From: CALITV01 sp964415795
Lineage (GTDB): Bacteria; UBP6; UBA1177; JAKLFG01
Direction: 5' to 3'
DNA: 64,000 nucleotides
NCBI GenBank assembly: GCA_964415795.1
Contig: CAYQBN010000001.1
Location: forward strand, 124,001-188,000
Positions 1-8,790 of the stretch are shown here, in pieces. A model generated the notes under the pieces. That model had not been told where the DNA came from. It did no database searches and saw only the letters and a program-made list of their open reading frames with translations. The position numbers and the translations under genes are program-made. Position 1 is the stretch's first letter. The number at the start of each line of letters is the position of its first letter.

Positions 1-2
1 TC

Positions 3-992
3 CTATAGGAGCGCTTCGGCAATGATCCGTTCGACGAACGCGCTGTAGGATATACCCCCTCGCGCGCAGGCCGACGCAACACCACCTGACGGGGAGATAC
101 AGGGATTCACATTGACCTCAATGACCCAGGGTACACCGCTCTCGTCGACACGCATATCAACACGGGCATAGCCTGAAAGCCGGAGAGACCGCCAACAGCG
201 TATCGCTATGTCGGAAAGGTTCTCGAGAAGGGGGCGATCCGTAGAAGAAAAATCAAATGAGCGCCGGGTGTTCTGATATTCAAAAGATCCTTCGTCCCAT
301 TTGGCGCGATAGTCAACTATCTTGGGGCGTTTTTCGTCAAAGTCCACAAACCGTATCTCGGCAGGCGGCAACACTTCCGGTTCCCCGCGTTTACCGAGTA
401 TCGTAAGATTGAACTCTCGCCCCTCAATGTAGCGTTCGGCAAAATGCCGCACACCATACTCACGCTCCTTTTGCGTAATGAGCGTTACTATCTCTTCCGC
501 GTGCGTCGGCACGATAACGCTGTCAGGTCCGATACCGAGAGAAGCATCTTCGTCGATCGGTTTGACGATATAGCGAGCACCTCGCGTTATCCCCTCGCTT
601 CGCCCGAGGGCGAAATAGGGTGGTGTTGGGATCCCATGAGAAGCCAAGATCTCTTTGGCGAGGATTTTGTCCGTAGTGATAAAGAGGGCATCCGCGCTTC
701 CTCCGGTGTAACGGTATCCCCAAAGGGAAAGAAAGGCAGGAGCAAGATACTGGTAAGCCCCCTTCCCGCCGAACGCTTCGACGAGGTTGCAGACGAGCGT
801 CGGAGACAATTCTTCAAGTCTGCGTTTGACGAGAGCGATGTCCTCATCGAAGGGGACCCGTGCGAAACGCCAACCAAGTTGTTCCAGCGCCTCTTCCACC
901 GCACCCATCTCGTCAAGCAGATCGGCATCATCCGGACGAGCATCGGGAAAAACAGGGTTGTGAAGAATAACCGCGAGACGCCCCGGTGTCAT
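3..992 (-). CDS. ATP-grasp ligase, D-Ala-D-Ala ligase-like (second of pair)
   Basis: A 329-residue protein with the D-alanine-D-alanine ligase layout: an N-terminal pre-ATP-grasp part with LVCNLVEAFGG (residues 66-76), an ATP-grasp lysine in YIVKPIDEDASLG (K144), and the metal-binding end VDMRVDE...IEVNVNP (D279, E292, N294). The family joins a carboxylate to an amine through an acyl phosphate. The start overlaps the end of the next ATP-grasp gene by 4 bases, so the two are translationally coupled and both lie behind kamA. The real Ddl needed for peptidoglycan would usually sit near mur genes; the kamA context suggests a different substrate, possibly beta-lysine (inference). The gene ends 2 bases from the window edge, so further operon members may lie outside. 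Confidence 0.85.
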   Translation of the reverse strand: MTPGRLAVILHNPVFPDARPDDADLLDEMGAVEEALEQLGWRFARVPFDEDIALVKRRLEELSPTLVCNLVEAFGGKGAYQYLAPAFLSLWGYRYTGGSADALFITTDKILAKEILASHGIPTPPYFALGRSEGITRGARYIVKPIDEDASLGIGPDSVIVPTHAEEIVTLITQKEREYGVRHFAERYIEGREFNLTILGKRGEPEVLPPAEIRFVDFDEKRPKIVDYRAKWDEGSFEYQNTRRSFDFSSTDRPLLENLSDIAIRCWRSLRLSGYARVDMRVDESGVPWVIEVNVNPCISPSGGVASACARGGISYSAFVERIIAEALL

Positions 993-1975
993 CGGCAGGT
1001 GTTCTCTTTGCGGGAAAGGGCGGACTCCATGATGGCGGCAATGAGCGTTCGATAATCGGTCCCGTTAAGCCGAGCAAGGATGGGAAGATCCGAATCTATC
1101 GGATGAAGCCCGGCAAGCGGATTGACCTCGATGAAGTTAGGAACACCACGGGCATCACAGCGGACATCAACCCGGCCGCCGTCACGGCATCCGAGGGCGC
1201 GCCACGCAGCAAGTGCCACCACACTGCAGGCATCGAAGAGTCCCTTTTCGGGGACGACATATTCGACGATCTCTCGGTAGTGTTTTTTGTTATGCAACCC
1301 ATAGGCATCTTTCTCGGCATTCGGCTTGAAAAGTACTTCCATGACGCCCACGATGCGCGCGGCACGACCAGTTCCTACGATGCCAACAGTGCATTCGCGT
1401 CCCGGCAAAAACTCCTCGATGAGCACCGGCTGACGAAAACGGGCGAGCAGGTCACGACACCGATCGCGCAGAGTTGCCTCATCCGATATTTTCGAAAGCG
1501 CTCCGATCCCTTTTCCCGTTCCTTCGGCGACCGGTTTGGCGAAGAGAGGATAATGCAAACGCAGATCCCCGATGTCATGCTCGTCTTCAACGAGGTGGAA
1601 GGGAGCCGTCGGTATTCCTGCATCACGCACCACCCGTTTGGTGAGTCCTTTGTGAAGACAAAGGGCTAGGACCATCGGATCAGAAAAAACATAGGGAACA
1701 CCGTACGCATCAAGTAGCGCCGGAACCTGCGCTTCTCGGCCAATCCCCCGAACTCCTTCGGCGATATTGAAGACGATGTCCCAGCGTTCTCCGGCAACCA
1801 GTCGCTCCGCGAGGCGAAGGACATTTCCTATCCGATCAACGCGGTAGCCAAGCGAAGTAAGTGCCGCTTCGATGCCTTCTATCGTTTCCACGGCGTCGAA
1901 CTCGGCCGCTTCTTCCTCGCTGAAACCGGCCTTCAGATAATCGTCCTTAAGATCGTAGGTGAACCCGACGCGCAT
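989..1975 (-). CDS. ATP-grasp ligase, D-Ala-D-Ala ligase-like (first of pair)
   Basis: A 328-residue ATP-grasp protein. Visible motifs are WDIVFNIAEG (residues 65-74, the Ddl-type FN.xEG motif), FAKPVAEGTGKGIG with the nucleotide-binding K147, the hinge IEEFLPGRECTVG (186-198), and the metal-binding end RVDVR...FIEVNPLAGLHP (D270, E283, N285). Length and motif order match D-Ala-D-Ala ligases, but the sequence differs clearly from the neighbouring paralogue, so the two probably use different substrates or act in sequence. The ATG is 7 bases after the kamA stop with AGGCGG upstream. Role inferred from neighbours: peptide or amide bond formation on a product of the aminomutase. A true D-Ala-D-Ala ligase role cannot be excluded from sequence. 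Confidence 0.87.
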   Translation of the reverse strand: MRVGFTYDLKDDYLKAGFSEEEAAEFDAVETIEGIEAALTSLGYRVDRIGNVLRLAERLVAGERWDIVFNIAEGVRGIGREAQVPALLDAYGVPYVFSDPMVLALCLHKGLTKRVVRDAGIPTAPFHLVEDEHDIGDLRLHYPLFAKPVAEGTGKGIGALSKISDEATLRDRCRDLLARFRQPVLIEEFLPGRECTVGIVGTGRAARIVGVMEVLFKPNAEKDAYGLHNKKHYREIVEYVVPEKGLFDACSVVALAAWRALGCRDGGRVDVRCDARGVPNFIEVNPLAGLHPIDSDLPILARLNGTDYRTLIAAIMESALSRKENTCR

Positions 1976-1982
1976 GCGCCGC

Positions 1983-3242
1983 CTAACGGGAAACTTCGTG
2001 TTGGATGTTAGGATAGCGGAATACCCGGTCCTCGTAATTCTTCACATAGACATACTCGGCATCTTTACCCTGCCAGTAGTCAGGGAGGAGCGGTATCTTT
2101 CCGCCGCCACCGGGTGCATCAACAACGAACTGTGGGACCGCATACCCCGAGGTGTGGCCGCGCAAACCGCGGATGATCTCGAGTCCCTTCTCGATCGTGG
2201 TGCGGAAGTGACCGGAACCAAGAATGGGATCACATTGGTAAAGGTAGTAAGGCCGAACGCGGATCTTGAGAAGACCATGGAAAAGCGCCGTCATCGTCGG
2301 CACATCATCATTGATGCCCTTGAGGAGCACCGTCTGTGACCCCAGAGGAATGCCGGCGTCAGCGAGCCGGATACAGGCTTGAGCGACTTCAGGAGTAAGT
2401 TCTTCCGGATGGGTAAAGTGGATGCTCATCAGGAGCGGATGATATTTTTTCAGCATATTGACAAGCTTCGGCGTAATGCGTTGAGGAAGAACTACGGGAA
2501 CCTTTGTGCCGATGCGGACGATTTCGACATGCGGTATCCCCCGAAGACGCGACAGGAGATATTCGATCTTCGAGTCAGGCATCGTAAGCGGGTCTCCACC
2601 CGAGACGAGCACATCACGGATCGTCGTTTTTTGTTCAATGTAGGCGATCGCTTCATCCCACACCGTTGTCGAGAACTGATGCATACGGTTCGCATCGCCG
2701 ACCATTCGCGAACGGGTACAGTAACGACAGTAGGTCGAACAGAACCCCGTAGCAAGGAACAGAACCCGATCAGGATACCGATGCACAAGCCCCGGCACGG
2801 GACTATCATGCTCCTCGTGAAGAGGATCCGCATCCTCCCCGAAACAGCGCCGATGTTCGGCGGTCACCGGTACCACGCAACGACGAAGCGGCTGGTTCGG
2901 GTTGTCCTTAGAGAGGAGACTTGCATAGTAGGGCGTGATGCGAAGAGGCAGAATCCCCCCCTCTCCCGAGACCGCCCGCAGTTCGTCGTCGGTAAGATCC
3001 ACGATGCGACCGAGTTGGGCAGCATTTGTGATACTATGCGATAGCTGCCACTTCCAATTGAACCATTCCTTCTCATCGGCACCGGGAAAATGTTCACGGA
3101 GGAACTCGCGCACCCGAGGCGCAAGAGAAGGTAAAAGAACCTGTCTGGGAGAAACGAATGACTCGAGGGGGACGACAGGAGCACTGCCGGCCCCGCTAGG
3201 GAGCGGTACTTCTTCCTCGTTCGATCGAATAATCTTCTTCAT
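1983..3242 (-). CDS. kamA: Lysine 2,3-aminomutase, radical SAM/PLP enzyme
   Basis: Converts L-lysine to L-beta-lysine in the cytoplasm with a 4Fe-4S cluster, S-adenosylmethionine and PLP. With the chosen start the protein has 419 residues. The radical SAM cysteines are in FCSTYCRYC (C168, C172, C175). The PLP lysine is in the glycine-rich PGGGGKIP motif (K382). Two aspartates that bind the lysine epsilon-amino group in the Clostridium enzyme (D293, D330) are matched in spacing by QCD (D338) and VVDAP (D375), so lysine is a likely substrate and this is not the short EpmB type. The ATG at 3242 is chosen over the ATG at 3329 because AGAGG lies 7 bases upstream. First gene of a tight operon with two ATP-grasp ligases. 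Confidence 0.93.
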   Translation of the reverse strand: MKKIIRSNEEEVPLPSGAGSAPVVPLESFVSPRQVLLPSLAPRVREFLREHFPGADEKEWFNWKWQLSHSITNAAQLGRIVDLTDDELRAVSGEGGILPLRITPYYASLLSKDNPNQPLRRCVVPVTAEHRRCFGEDADPLHEEHDSPVPGLVHRYPDRVLFLATGFCSTYCRYCTRSRMVGDANRMHQFSTTVWDEAIAYIEQKTTIRDVLVSGGDPLTMPDSKIEYLLSRLRGIPHVEIVRIGTKVPVVLPQRITPKLVNMLKKYHPLLMSIHFTHPEELTPEVAQACIRLADAGIPLGSQTVLLKGINDDVPTMTALFHGLLKIRVRPYYLYQCDPILGSGHFRTTIEKGLEIIRGLRGHTSGYAVPQFVVDAPGGGGKIPLLPDYWQGKDAEYVYVKNYEDRVFRYPNIQHEVSR

Positions 3243-3312
3243 CACGGCACCTCTCTTCTTTCGTTTCAGAGATGAACCTGTGAGAGGCGTCCCCTCACCT
3301 ACTACACTTCTT

Positions 3313-3340
3313 TTTGTAAGCATCTTCACATTTATTGCAA
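3313..3340 (-). promoter_or_regulatory. Possible kamA promoter
   Basis: Read on the minus strand: TTGCAA (3340-3335), 16-base spacer, TACAAA (3318-3313). It would give a leader of about 65 bases before the kamA ATG at 3242. The surrounding sequence is AT-rich, so chance matches are likely. Confidence 0.3.
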
Positions 3341-3560
3341 CTTTTTTTCGATATTTTTCCTTTTTTTTATCAATAGGTTGTCAAAATGACCTCTCTAATT
3401 TGTAAAAAATGTCCAGTCATCAACGCTTCGAGGGAGTTTAGAATGAAATAAGGTCAAAAAATTACGGCATCAAAAAATGTGCCATCTTTCCCGACAAAAA
3501 AAGACTCTTCTTAAAAGTTCCTAATTTTTCTAAGAAAGATTTTCTCTTTCCTATCCCTTG

Positions 3561-3588
3561 TTGACAGACGGCCAATCAGGGTTATAGT
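3561..3588 (+). promoter_or_regulatory. Sigma-70-type promoter of the Ehr operon
   Basis: TTGACA (3561-3566), 16-base spacer, TATAGT (3583-3588). The expected transcription start near 3595 lies within 2-3 bases of the ATG at 3597, and no Shine-Dalgarno sequence precedes it, so the mRNA is probably leaderless. Confidence 0.75.
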
Positions 3589-3596
3589 GACTGCCC

Positions 3597-5129
3597 ATGA
3601 AAATGATAAAGGTACAAAATAGAACCGCGTTCTCCAAGCGAGAGATCCCCCGACTTTCCTATTCTAGCTTGTGTGAAGAGATCAGAGAACATGTGGAACA
3701 CGCCAACGGGCGCCTCGTGTGTTTGTTTGCGATTCCTGAACATCGCGGTTCACAAGAGATTCTGTTAGTCGCAACGATCGTCGACGAAAAAGTTCCGGGG
3801 GCCTTGCTTGTCGCGGGAAGCCCCGTCGTATGTGGAGGGCAGGAATCTTCCCTTACTCCGCACCTTCCCGCAGCCCACTTGTTCGAGCGAGAGATCTGGG
3901 AGCGTTTCGGGGTGGAGTTCGTAGGCCATCCGTGGCTCAAACCAGTACGCTATCCTCACGATGCGTGGAAGATGTCTTCCATTGAAGAATACTATCCTTA
4001 CCTCGCGACGACCAGTGAAGAGATGCATGAGGTGGCGGTAGGGCCAGTTCATGCCGGAGTCATTGAACCAGGACACTTTCGGTTCCTCTGCGACGGAGAA
4101 AGGGTCGATCATCTCGAGATACAGCTCGGGTACCAGCACCGTGGTGTAGAACGGTTGTTTTGCGAGGGGTCTCTACTCAACAAACAGGTCCTTGCCGAAT
4201 CGGTGGCCGGCGATGCGGCAGTAGCACACGCTACGGCGTATGCGGGGCTCGTAGAAGCGTTAGGATCCGTCGTCATTCCCCGGCGCGCCGCCATTATTCG
4301 AGCGATAGGACTCGAGCTTGAGAGATCCGGGATCCATTTGGGAGATCTTGCCGCTCTCTGCAACGACATCGGATACCTTCCGGGGACGCAGATGTTCGCG
4401 GTTATGAGAACCGATATCATCAACACCTCTCTTGCTCTTTGCGGAAGCCGCTTCGGACGCGGCTTGGTCACGCCGGGAGGCGTACAGTATGACATCGATG
4501 CGGAGAAGTACGAGCGGATATCCACCATCGTTTCCCGCATTCGCGACAATGCAGCTCTTCTGGCTGAGTCGATTTTTGACAACCAAAGCGTCCTCGCTCG
4601 ATTCGAGAAAACCGGGACGATTGATGCGGAAACAGCGCGTCAAATCGGGCTGGTCGGCCCCGCGGCACGGGCTTCGGGACTTTCCTGCGACGTTCGCATT
4701 TCTCATCCGACTGACGCGTATGCCTTTGCACCGTTTACCAAAGCGATCCTTCGAAATGGGGAAGGAAAAGCCGCGACGAGCGGCGATGTATATGCGCGGG
4801 CCTTCATTCGTCATCAGGAGATCCAAGATTCTCTTCGGTATATAAAGGAACTGTTACCTCTTCTGGAACACGAGTCTCCTGAACTTGCCGTTCGCTGTCC
4901 CGCCCCTCGTCCCGACATGCTCGCTCTCTCTCTGGTCGAAAGTTGGCGTGGCGAGACACTTCATGCCGTGGCAACAGATACGGAGGGGAACGTGTACCGT
5001 TACTATATAAAGGACGCCTCCTTTCACAATTGGTTCGGACTTGCGCTTGCGGTACGCGACAACGGCGTCAGCGATTTTCCCCTGTGCAACAAGAGTTTTA
5101 ATCTTTCCTATTGCGGATTCGATCTGTAA
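3597..5129 (+). CDS. Ehr-type large subunit (NuoC-NuoD fusion), no Ni site
   Basis: A 510-residue protein with an N-terminal NuoC-like domain (about 25-135, with the typical HLFEREIWERFGVEF region) fused to a NuoD/HycE-like domain (about 150-510, with LGYQHRGVERL). In NiFe hydrogenases the first metal motif is RxCGxC; here the same place reads AESVAGDAAVAH (200-211). The C-terminal DPCxxC motif is also absent: the end is FPLCNKSFNLSYCGFDL. Hence it cannot hold a NiFe centre and is not a hydrogenase. The family name I would use is energy-converting hydrogenase-related (Ehr) complex. It sits on the cytoplasmic arm, next to the small subunit. The start at 3597 has no ribosome site and may be leaderless; ATG 3603 is an alternative. 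Confidence 0.88.
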   Translation: MKMIKVQNRTAFSKREIPRLSYSSLCEEIREHVEHANGRLVCLFAIPEHRGSQEILLVATIVDEKVPGALLVAGSPVVCGGQESSLTPHLPAAHLFEREIWERFGVEFVGHPWLKPVRYPHDAWKMSSIEEYYPYLATTSEEMHEVAVGPVHAGVIEPGHFRFLCDGERVDHLEIQLGYQHRGVERLFCEGSLLNKQVLAESVAGDAAVAHATAYAGLVEALGSVVIPRRAAIIRAIGLELERSGIHLGDLAALCNDIGYLPGTQMFAVMRTDIINTSLALCGSRFGRGLVTPGGVQYDIDAEKYERISTIVSRIRDNAALLAESIFDNQSVLARFEKTGTIDAETARQIGLVGPAARASGLSCDVRISHPTDAYAFAPFTKAILRNGEGKAATSGDVYARAFIRHQEIQDSLRYIKELLPLLEHESPELAVRCPAPRPDMLALSLVESWRGETLHAVATDTEGNVYRYYIKDASFHNWFGLALAVRDNGVSDFPLCNKSFNLSYCGFDL

Positions 5130-5144
5130 GTAAGGAACAACTTC

Positions 5145-5903
5145 ATGGTGTTTCGTCTACTTAAAGCACGGTGGCGTCACGGATGGCAGGCCATTCCGGA
5201 TCCGGTGTCCGCTCCGGTCTCTCCAATGTACCGAGGCTTTCCGGAGATCTCCTCTCAGGGGGAAGTAACACCCGAGATGGTCTCATCGTGCCCTTCCGGC
5301 GCGCTTTCCGCAAAACCGATCTCCATTGACTTGGGAAAGTGCCATTTCTGTGGCGCATGCTCTCGCATTGCCGGTTCCCCGATACGGTTCTCGAATCGTC
5401 ATCTCCTTGCCCAAACGCGACGCGAGTCGCTCGTCGTTGCCGCCGGCACATCGTTCGAAGAATACCGAAGGCGTTTCGAGCGCGGACCAGAAAAAATAAG
5501 GAGCATTCTCGGTCGATCGCTCAAAATTCGCTCGGTCTCGGCTGGCGGGTGCAACGCCTGCGAGATGGAACTCTCGGCAACGACCAACCCCAATTTCGAT
5601 ATGGTACGCTATGGCATCGACATCGTCGCTTCGCCGCGCCATGCCGACGCCATCGTCATTACCGGCCCCATAAGCGCCAACATGGCTGTCGCGCTCGAGG
5701 AAACATGGAACGCAACACCGTCACCGAAGGTGCTCATCCTCATGGGGACATGTGCCATTTCCGGCGGCGTGTTCTCTTCCTCGCCCGCGCTCGATCGTCG
5801 CTTTCTCGAAAAGGTAACTCCCCATCTTTACATTCCCGGGTGCCCACCTCATCCCCTTGCGGTGACAAACGCCATTCTCGATTACCTAGGGAGGAGAGAA
5901 TAA
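5145..5903 (+). CDS. Ehr small subunit: ferredoxin-NuoB/HycG fusion
   Basis: A 252-residue iron-sulfur protein. The N-terminal part carries one 4Fe-4S site made of C49 (SSCP) and CHFCGAC (C66, C69, C72), resembling a reduced HycF/NuoI domain. The C-terminal part is NuoB/HycG-like with all four cluster ligands: GGCNACEME (C136, C139), GTCAISGG (C203) and PGCPPHP (C233). It should pass electrons from a cytoplasmic donor toward the large subunit. Fifteen bases separate it from the preceding gene, with AAGGAAC as ribosome site. In formate hydrogenlyases these two domains are separate proteins, so this is a fusion. The intact proximal cluster beside a large subunit without nickel ligands supports a non-hydrogenase redox-driven complex. 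Confidence 0.88.
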   Translation: MVFRLLKARWRHGWQAIPDPVSAPVSPMYRGFPEISSQGEVTPEMVSSCPSGALSAKPISIDLGKCHFCGACSRIAGSPIRFSNRHLLAQTRRESLVVAAGTSFEEYRRRFERGPEKIRSILGRSLKIRSVSAGGCNACEMELSATTNPNFDMVRYGIDIVASPRHADAIVITGPISANMAVALEETWNATPSPKVLILMGTCAISGGVFSSSPALDRRFLEKVTPHLYIPGCPPHPLAVTNAILDYLGRRE

Positions 5904-7871
5904 ATGACGCTCTTTCTCGGTGGTCTCTCTTTTCTCGTACTGGCCGTTCTCATATCGTTGATGGCTCCGCGCGCCGTGCGTCTTTCGCTCTTTAGCGCCT
6001 TGGCAATCTCTGGTCTTTTTCTTTCCGGCGCAGCGGCGTTGACGACAATGTTGGGGGGAAGGGAAAGCCTTTCGCTTCTCTTTCCTTTCGAACAAGCGAC
6101 GCTGGTCCTCGATCCCTTATCATCATTTTTCGTGATGGTCATCTCTCTTGCCGGTATCGCCGGCATCCTTTACGGGGCCGGGTATCTTGCGCACTACCGA
6201 GAACGATCCCTTCGCGGCCATCTGGCGGCATGGGGGGTATTCTTTATTTCGATGCTTCTGGTCGTGACCTGTCATTCGACCGTTCCGTTCCTGTTCGCAT
6301 GGGAACTCATGTCGCTCTCTTCGCTCATTCTCATCTTTTTCGAACGAAAAACGGAAGAGGTTCGCGAAGCCCTTATCACCTATTTCGTTGCGATGCATGT
6401 CGCTTTTGCCTGCGTTCTCGTAGGGCTGTTCCTCTTTTCAGGACGAAGCGGATCCGGTGAATTTTCCTCATTTGTCGCGGCGACCGCCGACCCCTCTTTC
6501 AGCGAAGCGGCGATCCTCATCCTCTTTACCGGTTTCGCCATCAAAGCAGGCTTCGTTCCATTTCACAGCTGGCTTCCTCAGGCTCATCCGGCAGCACCGA
6601 GCCATGTCTCTGGCATCATGTCAGGCATCATGATAAAGACAGGGATATATGGGATCCTGCGCTTTCTGCTCATCGTGGGGGTACCAAGCACTCGATCCGC
6701 GATCATCGTGTTGTCCATCGCCATTCTTTCTGCAGTAGCGGGGGTCCTCTATGCGCTTGCCCAACACGATCTCAAGCGCCTCCTCGCTTACCACAGCGTC
6801 GAGAACATAGGCATCATCGGCATCGGTATCGGTCTTGCCATGCTTGGCATACGAAGCGGAAAAGATTCCCTCTGTATGCTCGGTTTGGCCGGCGCCCTCC
6901 TCCATGTGCTCAATCACGCGATCTTCAAAGGACTTCTTTTCTATGGTGCGGGGGCGATATACCAGTCGACCGGGGTGCGCAACATCGAGAAGCTCGGTGG
7001 AATCATGGGAAGAATGCCTCTAACGGCATTTTTGTTCATCGTAGGGTCGATCGCCATAGCCGGCCTTCCTCCGCTCAATGGATTCATCAGCGAATTTCTT
7101 CTGTATCTCGCCATGTTCTTTGATGCGTGGGCTTTTTCGGGAATCGACGGTGCCTTGGTGGTGATCACCATCGGTTCTCTTTCCCTGACCGGTATCCTTG
7201 CCCTCTACTGTTTTACCAAGGCGTGCGGCGTCGTACTCCTCGGTGTACCACGCAGTACCGCAGTCGAACAGGCTCATGATCCGGGATGGCCGATGATCGC
7301 CGGGATGATGATGCTCGCGATAATGATCGCTCTCATCGGCCTCGTTCCTGTTCCGTTCCTGTCGCTCGTTGAGTCAGTGGTATCGCAATACCCTCTTTCT
7401 GCCGACACCATGGCAAAGATGACGGAAACCAAGACCATCCTGTGGCATGTTTCTCGGGTATCGGTGCTCTTCGTGCTTTTGTTCGGGATATTGTATGCGG
7501 TGCGCCATCACCTTCTTAAGCAGTATGGCATCTCCCGAGGAAACACTTGGGGATGCGGGTACCGTTTCCCGACGGCGCGTATGCAGTATACTGCGTCTTC
7601 CTACGCTTCTCCCCTCATGGTGTTGATAGGGCGACCGATCGGATTGCGTGAGCACCTCATTCCTCCCCAAGGACTTTTTCCTTCATCCGTAGCCTTCTCT
7701 TCACATTCCTACGATATCGTCGATACTTACCTGCTCGCGCCTATGGGAAAAACGATACGCTATCTCTTTTCTCTATTCCGGTGGGTACAAAGCGGTGACA
7801 TGGCCCAATATCTCCTCTATGGCGTCCTGTTCCTGATGCTGGCTCTCGTCTGGGTATTGGGGAGGATATGA
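5904..7871 (+). CDS. Antiporter-like membrane subunit (HyfB/NuoL type)
   Basis: A 655-residue, very hydrophobic protein with about 16 membrane segments. Signatures of the NuoL/M/N and Mrp antiporter family are present: FLFAWELMSL (Glu of the ion channel), GFAIKAGFVPFHSWLPQAHP and a later NHAIFKGLLF with the channel lysines and histidine. The length fits HycC/HyfB subunits. It starts immediately after the stop of the iron-sulfur subunit and is followed one base later by the NuoH-like gene. It probably moves protons or Na+ across the inner membrane, driven by electron flow in the peripheral arm; the ion is not readable from the sequence. Confidence 0.9.
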   Translation: MTLFLGGLSFLVLAVLISLMAPRAVRLSLFSALAISGLFLSGAAALTTMLGGRESLSLLFPFEQATLVLDPLSSFFVMVISLAGIAGILYGAGYLAHYRERSLRGHLAAWGVFFISMLLVVTCHSTVPFLFAWELMSLSSLILIFFERKTEEVREALITYFVAMHVAFACVLVGLFLFSGRSGSGEFSSFVAATADPSFSEAAILILFTGFAIKAGFVPFHSWLPQAHPAAPSHVSGIMSGIMIKTGIYGILRFLLIVGVPSTRSAIIVLSIAILSAVAGVLYALAQHDLKRLLAYHSVENIGIIGIGIGLAMLGIRSGKDSLCMLGLAGALLHVLNHAIFKGLLFYGAGAIYQSTGVRNIEKLGGIMGRMPLTAFLFIVGSIAIAGLPPLNGFISEFLLYLAMFFDAWAFSGIDGALVVITIGSLSLTGILALYCFTKACGVVLLGVPRSTAVEQAHDPGWPMIAGMMMLAIMIALIGLVPVPFLSLVESVVSQYPLSADTMAKMTETKTILWHVSRVSVLFVLLFGILYAVRHHLLKQYGISRGNTWGCGYRFPTARMQYTASSYASPLMVLIGRPIGLREHLIPPQGLFPSSVAFSSHSYDIVDTYLLAPMGKTIRYLFSLFRWVQSGDMAQYLLYGVLFLMLALVWVLGRI

Positions 7872-7872
7872 C

Positions 7873-8790
7873 ATGGGTGCAGCGTTATTGACCATAGTTT
7901 TCTTTTTGGCACTGCCGCTTCTTATGCTCGACACAATCAACCGGGTAAAATCCGTTATGGGTGGCCGTTATGGACCACCGCTCCTTCAACCACTGTTTGA
8001 TATGCTCAAGCTGCTCCGAAAAGGCAGCGTGATAAGCCGAGTGACCTCGTGGGTGTTCACGGTGACCCCTTCGGTGGTTCTTGCGGCGACAGTAACGGCG
8101 CTTCTTCTTGTCCCCGGCATCGGACGGCAACAGACCATCGCCTTCGACGGAGATGTGGTCCTCTGTTTCTATCTGTTGGGGCTCGCCAAATTCTTTCAGC
8201 TTCTTGCCGCGCTCGATACCGGAAGCAGTTTTGAGGGGATGGGGGCAAGCCGCGAAGCGCTCTTTTCAACGATACTCGAGCCGGCTATCTTTTTGTTCGT
8301 CGGGACGCTCGCACTCGTCACGGGAAAAAGTTCCTTCGGCGACCTCTTTGCCCTTTCGCAGAGCGGAGAATGGGCACCGGTCGCCATGTCCACCGGAACG
8401 CTCCTGCTGTTTCTCCTTCTCATTGCGGAAGGATGTCGTATTCCGGTGGACGATCCCAACACACACCTCGAATTGACGATGGTGCATGAGGTGATGATCC
8501 TCGACCATTCGGGGCCCGATCTCGCTTTTCTCCAGTATGCCGCCGCCCTCAAGATGTACCTGTTCGCCGCGCTTATCGCCACGCTCGTTCTTCCCACGGA
8601 CCTGCCGCTGGCATACCAAGCGATCTTGTGGACGGCGATGATATTGCTTTGCGCCGTAATGGTCGGGATAGTCGAGTCCTTCGTCGCGCGTTTTCGCATA
8701 TCGCATGTGCCCCAGTTCCTTTTTCTCGCCGTATCGTTAGGTCTCATTGCCCTTGCGGCGGCAATCTATTTTCGGGGGATCGGAATATGA
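7873..8790 (+). CDS. NuoH/HycD-like membrane subunit
   Basis: A 305-residue membrane protein with about 8 transmembrane segments. It shows the NuoH/HycD core, for example GGRYGPPLLQPLFDMLKLL near residue 40 and the charged loop EGCRIPVDDPNTHLELTMVH, which in complex I lies at the junction between the membrane and redox arms. The Glu and His residues of that loop are kept, in line with coupling of redox chemistry to ion transport. It ends in an ATGA overlap with the next subunit gene, so the operon is translationally coupled. Confidence 0.9.
   Translation: MGAALLTIVFFLALPLLMLDTINRVKSVMGGRYGPPLLQPLFDMLKLLRKGSVISRVTSWVFTVTPSVVLAATVTALLLVPGIGRQQTIAFDGDVVLCFYLLGLAKFFQLLAALDTGSSFEGMGASREALFSTILEPAIFLFVGTLALVTGKSSFGDLFALSQSGEWAPVAMSTGTLLLFLLLIAEGCRIPVDDPNTHLELTMVHEVMILDHSGPDLAFLQYAAALKMYLFAALIATLVLPTDLPLAYQAILWTAMILLCAVMVGIVESFVARFRISHVPQFLFLAVSLGLIALAAAIYFRGIGI

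Larger units (their letters stand above)
3243..3596. other. AT-rich divergent intergenic region
   Basis: About 350 bases between the divergent kamA and Ehr operons. It holds a clear plus-strand promoter at its right end and a weak minus-strand one near the left. The middle (about 3340-3550) is rich in A and T tracts and carries no open reading frame or RNA structure that I can support. It probably contains regulatory sites for both operons, but no clear operator repeat was found. Confidence 0.6.

Noticed and set aside
3597..5903. Reading the large and small subunits as a working NiFe hydrogenase
   Set aside because: Both cysteine pairs that bind nickel are missing in the large subunit, although fold and neighbours are hydrogenase-like.
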